64,000 nucleotides of DNA from JACVRW01 sp963803245 (GTDB taxonomy: Bacteria; Actinomycetota; Thermoleophilia; Solirubrobacterales; Thermoleophilaceae): NCBI GenBank assembly GCA_963803245.1, contig CAWDLI010000015.1:62001-126000 (forward strand). The letters are read 5' to 3'. The notes under the pieces are model-generated. The model did no database searches. It was not told the DNA's origin and was given only the letters and a program-made list of their open reading frames with translations. The stretch's first letter is position 1. Each line of letters starts with the position of its first letter. A program made the translations under genes and the position numbers. Of the stretch, positions 59,671 through 64,000 are shown in pieces.

Positions 59671-60792
59671 ATGGCAGCGCGCGGTAGGCGCTGGTACGTG
59701 TTGATTGCGGCCGTCCTCGGACTGGCCGCCGCGGTTCCGAGCGCCCATGCGAGGCCGCTCCTTCCCGACCTCGATCAGCTCGCACCCACCCAGCTGAGCA
59801 TCACGCCTGTTCCAGGTGCGCCGGTCCGGTACTTCCTGGCCTTCGACTCGCGCATCGCGAACGGCCCGAGGAGCGGCGCCGGCGTGGGCCCGCTCATCGT
59901 GAGGGCCCACCGTGCGAGCACCTCCGACCCCATGATCGCCGACCAGGTGATCCGCAACTCCGACGGCAGCGAGACATTCCGGCGCGGCGTTGGACGGCTC
60001 GAGTTCGCGATCTCGGCGGACCACCGCCACTGGCACTACAGGGGCTTCGACCGCTACGAGCTGCGGCGCGCCTCGGACGGCAAGCGGATCGCACCGGACA
60101 ACAAGACCGGCTTCTGCATGCCCGACCACGCCTTCACGCCGGACTACTGCGGCGTGAACCAGCCGGGCTCGCTGGGGCTCCAGCAGGGCCTCGGCCCGGG
60201 CTACGTGGACCTCTACCAGGCCAACCTGGAGGGGCAGAACATCGACGTCACCGGTGCGCCGAAGGGTCTCTACTACCTCGTGCACCGCGTGAACGCCGAC
60301 TCGTCGATGTGCGAGAGCAACCTGTCGAACAACGCGGCCGCCACCAAGCTGAGGCTCTGGCCGAATGGATACGGCGTGGCGCCGTACTACTCGATACTCG
60401 GAGACATCGAGACGTTCCCTTCGAAGAAGCTCCAGCGCGCCCCGAAGAACTGCCCGCTCGACCGGAAAGCGCCGCGCGTGCGGGTGCAGATCCCGGCCCG
60501 CCAGCGCGTCAAGCGGGCACGCGCCGTCGTGGCGTACGTGCGCTGCAGCGAGCGTTGCTATGTCCGGATGTCCGGGAAGCTCGGAGCCGCCCGGCTCGAG
60601 TCCACCGGCAAGACGGCGCGAGCGCGCAAGCGGGTGGCCGTGCGCGCGCGGCTGGCAGGACGCTCGTGGAGAACCGTCAAGCGCGCGGCGAAGCAGCGGC
60701 GGGCGCTGGCGTTCCGCCTGACGGTGCGAGCGGTGGATCGCGTGGGCAACCGCTCGCGGGCCGCCCGCCGCACGGTCGTGCTCAGCCCCTAG
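59671..60792 (+). CDS. Secreted lysyl oxidase-like copper protein
   Basis: A 373-residue protein. ATG 59671 is preferred because AAGGAG (59659-59664) is 6 bases before it; the ATG at 59665 would be too close. A signal peptide (WYVLIAAVLGLAAAVPSAHA) is followed by the lysyl-oxidase catalytic domain with a copper site in DHRHWHYRGFDRYELRR (three alternating histidines). PDHAFTPDYCGVNQPG and YVDLYQANLEGQNIDVTGAPKGLYYLVHRVN follow. The C-terminal third (about 270-373) is a very basic, Arg/Lys-rich, beta-rich domain. Bacterial members oxidise amines of lysine side chains or small amines; here the basic tail suggests binding to the envelope or an anionic polymer. Confidence 0.85.
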   Translation: MAARGRRWYVLIAAVLGLAAAVPSAHARPLLPDLDQLAPTQLSITPVPGAPVRYFLAFDSRIANGPRSGAGVGPLIVRAHRASTSDPMIADQVIRNSDGSETFRRGVGRLEFAISADHRHWHYRGFDRYELRRASDGKRIAPDNKTGFCMPDHAFTPDYCGVNQPGSLGLQQGLGPGYVDLYQANLEGQNIDVTGAPKGLYYLVHRVNADSSMCESNLSNNAAATKLRLWPNGYGVAPYYSILGDIETFPSKKLQRAPKNCPLDRKAPRVRVQIPARQRVKRARAVVAYVRCSERCYVRMSGKLGAARLESTGKTARARKRVAVRARLAGRSWRTVKRAAKQRRALAFRLTVRAVDRVGNRSRAARRTVVLSP

Positions 60793-60863
60793 GCCGAGTG
60801 GGCGTGCCCGGGGCGCGCCCTCCCAGAGCCGAGCGGGCCGCGGTCTATCTTTCGCGGCGCCCC

Positions 60864-61421
60864 ATGCGGCGCGTTCTGTCCCCCATTCCGCTGGCCGTGC
60901 TGGCCACCCTCGCGGCGCTCGTCGCGCTGCTGGCCTACGGGCTGGCGCAGAACGAGCCCGACGACTCGCTCGAGTCCGGCGCCGCTCGCGGCCAGCGCGA
61001 GGCGGCGCCCCACTTCGAGCTTCCGCGGCTCGAGGGAGCCGGGGAGGGCAGCCTCGCCGACTACCGCGGCCAGGTGGTGGTGCTCAACTTCTGGGCCTCC
61101 TGGTGCGAGCCCTGCCGGACCGAGTCGCCGCTCCTCGAGCGCTGGCACCGGAGGATCTCCAAGGGCGGCCGGGGCACGGTACTCGGCATCGACGGCCAGG
61201 ACGTGAGCTCACACGCGCGCGAGTTCATTCGCGACTACGAGCTCACCTATCCCATGCTTCACGACGGTCCCGGTGCGCTGCGTGAGCCGTTCGGCGTGCT
61301 CGGCTACCCCGAGACCTTCGTGATCGACGCCCGCGGCCGCGTGGCCGCGGTGCGGCGCGGACCGGTGGACGAGGAGTTCATGCGCGATCGCGTGGCGCCC
61401 GTCCTGGCGGAGCAGTCATGA
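60864..61421 (+). CDS. TlpA/ResA-like thioredoxin-fold protein
   Basis: A 185-residue membrane-anchored thiol-disulfide protein. One N-terminal helix (LAVLATLAALVALLAYGLA) precedes APHFELPRLEGAGEGSLADYRGQVVVLNFWASWCEPCRTESPLL with the WCEPC active site near residue 85. Later FGVLGYPETFVIDARGRVAAVRRG carries the cis-proline. It keeps apocytochrome cysteines reduced for haem attachment. It is in an operon with CcmH and CcdA, overlapping the next ATG by 4 bases. Confidence 0.92.
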   Translation: MRRVLSPIPLAVLATLAALVALLAYGLAQNEPDDSLESGAARGQREAAPHFELPRLEGAGEGSLADYRGQVVVLNFWASWCEPCRTESPLLERWHRRISKGGRGTVLGIDGQDVSSHAREFIRDYELTYPMLHDGPGALREPFGVLGYPETFVIDARGRVAAVRRGPVDEEFMRDRVAPVLAEQS

Positions 61422-61891
61422 GACGCGCGACAGTCGTGCTCGCTACCGCGTTCGCCCTGCTCGCGGTGGTGCCGGCCGCGCTTGCTGCCGACTGCCCGCG
61501 CACCACGCTCGGGGACGTGGAGGACGAGGTGATGTGCCCGGTCTGCGGCACCCCGCTCGAGCTCGCCACCGAGGCACCGCAGGCGCAGCGCGAGCGCGAC
61601 TTCATCCAGGAGCTGATCGACGACTGCCGCTCGAAGGACGAGGTGAAGACCGCGCTCGTGGCCCAGTTCGGCGAGCAGGTCCTGGCCCTCCCCGGCGACG
61701 AGGGCAGCGACTTCGGCGACGTGCTCGTGTACCTGATCCCCGGGATCGGGCTGGTTCTGGCGGGCGCGGGGATCGCCGTGGCCACGAGACGCTGGCGCCG
61801 GCGCGGCGCCGAGCCCGGGCCCGCACCGGCCGCCCCGTCCGGAGCCGCCGGCAGCCGGCTCGACCAGGACCTCGACCGGTACGACCTGTGA
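61418..61891 (+). CDS. Cytochrome c maturation protein CcmH/CycL
   Basis: A 157-residue protein with a signal peptide (VVLATAFALLAVVPAALAAD), a small helical domain with the redox motif DEVMCPVCGTPLELATEAPQAQRERDFIQELI, and a C-terminal helix (VLVYLIPGIGLVLAGAGIAVA). CcmH presents reduced apocytochrome to CcmF. The Pro/Ala-rich cytoplasmic tail is longer than usual. Overlaps the CcdA gene by 4 bases. Its CcmF and CcmE partners lie in the separate locus at 36.3-38.9 kb. Confidence 0.92.
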   Translation: MRRATVVLATAFALLAVVPAALAADCPRTTLGDVEDEVMCPVCGTPLELATEAPQAQRERDFIQELIDDCRSKDEVKTALVAQFGEQVLALPGDEGSDFGDVLVYLIPGIGLVLAGAGIAVATRRWRRRGAEPGPAPAAPSGAAGSRLDQDLDRYDL

Positions 61892-62637
61892 TCGCCGCCG
61901 AGTCCATCGACGCCACGGTGATCACGGCTTTCGGGGTCGGCTTCATCTCGTTCGTCTCCCCGTGCGTGCTGCCGCTCGTGCCCGGCTACCTCTCCACGAT
62001 CTCGGGCGTCTCCTTCGCGGACATCCAGGAGGGCCGTGGCCGCGGGCGGGTGCTGGGCCCGGCGCTGCTGTTCTGCCTCTCGTTCACGGTGATGTTCGTG
62101 GCGCTGGGGATGAGCGCCACCGGGCTCGGGCAGACCCTCCACGACAACCGTGAGCTGCTGCGCCAGATCTCCGGGGTCGTGCTGGTGGCGATGGGCGTGC
62201 TCTTCATCGCGATGCTGTTCCTGCCGCTCCTCAATCGCGAGTGGCGCCCCGAGACGCTCATGCGGCGCGCCCACACCGGCGGGCCGATCGTCGCCGGCCT
62301 GGCGTTCGCGGTCGCCTGGCTGCCGTGCACCGGGCCCACCCTCGGGGCGATCCTCACCGCCGCCTCGACCGAGGACACCGTCGGCCAGGGCGGGGTGCTC
62401 CTCGCCTTCTACTCGCTGGGCCTGGCGGTGCCCTTCCTTCTGAGCGCGCTCGCGTTCTCGAGCGTCTCCGGCCTGTTCCGCTTCTTCCGCGACCACTACA
62501 GCGTGATCACCGTGGTCTCTGGGCTCGTCCTGATCGGAATGGGGATCCTGCTCTACACGAACGAGCTCACCCAGCTGAACTCCGACGCGCAGCGCCTGAT
62601 GAACGACCTCGGGATCAACTTCTTCAGCGAGCTCTGA
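61888..62637 (+). CDS. ccdA: Thiol-disulfide transporter CcdA (DsbD-like)
   Basis: A 249-residue protein of six membrane helices. The two redox cysteines are in FVSPCVLPLVPGYLSTISG (first helix) and VAWLPCTGPTLGAILTAAS (fourth helix), the standard CcdA arrangement. It passes electrons from cytoplasmic thioredoxin to TlpA and CcmH outside. GTG 61888 overlaps the CcmH stop (GTGA). The 3' end overlaps the oppositely oriented MFS gene by 14 bases. Confidence 0.93.
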   Translation: MIAAESIDATVITAFGVGFISFVSPCVLPLVPGYLSTISGVSFADIQEGRGRGRVLGPALLFCLSFTVMFVALGMSATGLGQTLHDNRELLRQISGVVLVAMGVLFIAMLFLPLLNREWRPETLMRRAHTGGPIVAGLAFAVAWLPCTGPTLGAILTAASTEDTVGQGGVLLAFYSLGLAVPFLLSALAFSSVSGLFRFFRDHYSVITVVSGLVLIGMGILLYTNELTQLNSDAQRLMNDLGINFFSEL

Positions 62638-63757
62638 CCGGGGCTCGCACGGCCCCGGCGAGCGCCGCGGCGGCGGCGCACAACGCAGCCACGAGCAGCA
62701 GCGCCCAGCGAAGGCCAATCGCCTCCGCGAGCAACCCCACGGTCGGCGGTCCCGTCACGAAGCCCACGTAGCCCATGGCCGACACCGCGGCCACTGCGGG
62801 CCCGGGTGTCTCACCGCGCGCGGCGGCGGCGCGAATCGCCAGCGGGAAGAGCGCGGCCAGCCCCACCCCCATGGCCGCGAAGCCCGCGATCGCGCTGCCC
62901 TGCCGGCCGCCCAGCACGGCGACCGTCATGCCCGCGGCCGCCAGTCCCGCCCCGCCGCGCGCCAGCCGCACGGGTCCCAGCCGCTCCGCGAGCCGGTCGC
63001 CGGCGAGGCGCCCGAAGCCCATGGTCAGCGAAAAGGCGGCAAGCCCCGCGGCGGCGAGCCCCTCCCCCGCTCCGAGGTCGCCCTTGAGGTACACGGCGGC
63101 CCAGTCGTTCACGGCGCCCTCGGAGAGCACCACGCAGAAGGCGAACAGCCCGACGGCCGCGAGAGCACGGGTGGGCTTCGCCACCATGGGCCCCTCGGGC
63201 GCGGCATCCACGTCACGCGGCAGCAGGAAGCGGAAGGCCGTGAGCGCGATCACCGCACCCGTGACGGAGGCGGCGGCCAGGTGCGGCCGCACGCCCACCC
63301 CGGCCGCGGCCACGAGGCCCCCGATGCCGGCGCCGGCCAAGGCGCCGAAGGAGAAGCCCGCATGAAGCGTCGCGAGGATCGGCTTCCCGAGCCGGCGCTC
63401 GACCGCGAGCCCGTGGACGTTCATCGAGACGTCGAGCACGCCGTTGCTGAGCCCCACGAGCAGGAAGCAGCCCGCAAGCGCCGCGAGGGTCGTGGCGAGC
63501 GAGACCGGGATCAGCGCAGCGGCGCACGAGAGCGCACCGGCGAGCACCAGGGGGCGGCTGCCGAACCGTGCGACCAGCGCACCGCCCAGGAGCTGCGCGC
63601 AGAGCAGGCCGAGCATCGAGCAGAGGAGCGCCAGGCCGAGCTCTCCGTCGCCGATCGCCGTGCGGTCCTGGATCGCCGGCAGCCGCGAGAAGATCGACCC
63701 GAACAGAAAGCCGTTCAGCGCGAAGACGGCGGTGATTGCCACGCGCGGGGGACTCAC
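62624..63757 (-). CDS. Major facilitator superfamily transporter (YbjJ-like)
   Basis: A 377-residue transporter with about twelve helices. Cues are AVFALNGFLFGSIFSRLPAIQDRTAIGDGELGLALLCSMLGLLCAQLLGG and LSNGVLDVSMNVHGLAVERRLGKPILATLHAGFSFGALAGAG, in which D-V-S-M-N is typical of the YbjJ-type subgroup. Substrate unknown. ATG 63755-63757 begins the first helix directly. Confidence 0.88.
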   Translation of the reverse strand: MSPPRVAITAVFALNGFLFGSIFSRLPAIQDRTAIGDGELGLALLCSMLGLLCAQLLGGALVARFGSRPLVLAGALSCAAALIPVSLATTLAALAGCFLLVGLSNGVLDVSMNVHGLAVERRLGKPILATLHAGFSFGALAGAGIGGLVAAAGVGVRPHLAAASVTGAVIALTAFRFLLPRDVDAAPEGPMVAKPTRALAAVGLFAFCVVLSEGAVNDWAAVYLKGDLGAGEGLAAAGLAAFSLTMGFGRLAGDRLAERLGPVRLARGGAGLAAAGMTVAVLGGRQGSAIAGFAAMGVGLAALFPLAIRAAAARGETPGPAVAAVSAMGYVGFVTGPPTVGLLAEAIGLRWALLLVAALCAAAAALAGAVRAPVRAR

Positions 63758-63780
63758 CCGAAGAGCCTTCCCGGCGCGGG

Positions 63781-64000
63781 CTACATCGACTCGGGCGCGG
63801 ACACGCCGAGCAGGTCGAGCGACCGTGCGAGCACGTTCTTCGTGGCCACGCAGATGGCGAGCCGCACGTCTTCGTCGCCGCCCTCGTCGGCGGCGCCGAC
63901 GACCTTCACGTCGCGGTAGAAGGCCGAGAACTCCTGCGCCGCCTCGTGCGCGTACACGGTCATCCGGTGCGGCGCGCGCCGCTCGCCGGCCTCTCGCAGC
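63781..64000 (-). CDS. argS: Arginyl-tRNA synthetase, 3' end (partial, continues beyond the window)
   Basis: The last 72 codons: LREAGERRAPHRMTVYAHEA, AAQEFSAFYRDVKVVGAADE, LAICVATKNVLARSLDLLGV, SAPESM. The ending L-D-L-L-G-V-S-A-P-E-S-M and the H-R-M-T-x-Y motif are the DALR anticodon-binding domain of ArgS, which binds the tRNA-Arg anticodon. The start and catalytic domain lie beyond position 64000. Confidence 0.9.
   Translation of the reverse strand, partial: LREAGERRAPHRMTVYAHEAAQEFSAFYRDVKVVGAADEGGDEDVRLAICVATKNVLARSLDLLGVSAPESM

Overview
The window is very GC-rich (roughly 70% by eye) with short intergenic gaps and many 4-base ATGA/GTGA gene overlaps. GTG and TTG starts are common. Several protein types point to a high-GC actinobacterium, most likely of the Thermoleophilia/Solirubrobacterales type: Fn3-like and beta-helix secreted proteins, a hendecad-rich DivIVA-like protein, an MprAB/HtrA-like stress module and a System I cytochrome c maturation set. 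The lineage is an inference from gene content and style; no rRNA gene is present to prove it.

Region 1 (1-16.4 kb) is a catabolic island. On the minus strand lie a zinc alcohol dehydrogenase, a frameshifted short-chain dehydrogenase and a MetE-like methyltransferase. Divergent from them is a 13-gene, tightly coupled operon: a branched-chain-type ABC importer (substrate-binding protein, two permeases, two ATPases), a split two-subunit TPP E1 dehydrogenase, a VOC protein, a TIM-barrel isomerase, a VAO-type flavin oxidase carrying the phenol-binding residues, a second E1 with alpha and beta fused, another zinc alcohol dehydrogenase and a cupin resembling 2,4'-dihydroxyacetophenone dioxygenase. 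Together they suggest uptake and side-chain oxidation of a phenolic or alkylphenol compound. No E2 or E3 gene is present.

Region 2 (16.5-35 kb) holds an MMPL exporter, a LURP-one-like protein, a GNAT enzyme, a dehydrogenase, and an envelope-stress block (HtrA protease, histidine kinase, response regulator, a small repeat protein, and a MacB-like permease plus ATPase). Next come a glyoxalase, a dehydrogenase and a secreted GH31 enzyme, all with frameshifts, then LysE, a peroxiredoxin, a SnoaL-like protein and the TldD/TldE pair.

Region 3 (35-50 kb) has secG, a cytochrome c maturation group (small CcmI-like protein, CcmF, and a CxxxF variant of CcmE), a cupin with an in-frame TAG, a cation/proton antiporter, a secreted GH2 enzyme, a penicillin-acylase-family hydrolase and a LysE exporter. 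An ECF sigma-factor locus follows, with a mirror-symmetric divergent promoter, then a DivIVA-like coiled-coil protein.

Region 4 (50-59.5 kb) is more accessory in character: a beta-helix lipoprotein and a TylF-type methyltransferase sharing a promoter motif, a small zinc-ribbon protein, a decayed integrase abutting an Fn3-like fragment, and a c-di-GMP-I riboswitch with a visible translational switch ahead of a secreted protein. An HD-GYP phosphodiesterase, a truncated leader peptide, an MFS transporter and tRNA-Gly(CCC) follow.

Region 5 (59.6-64 kb) contains a lysyl-oxidase-like protein, the rest of the cytochrome c system (TlpA-like thioredoxin, CcmH, CcdA), an MFS transporter, and the 3' end of argS running off the window.
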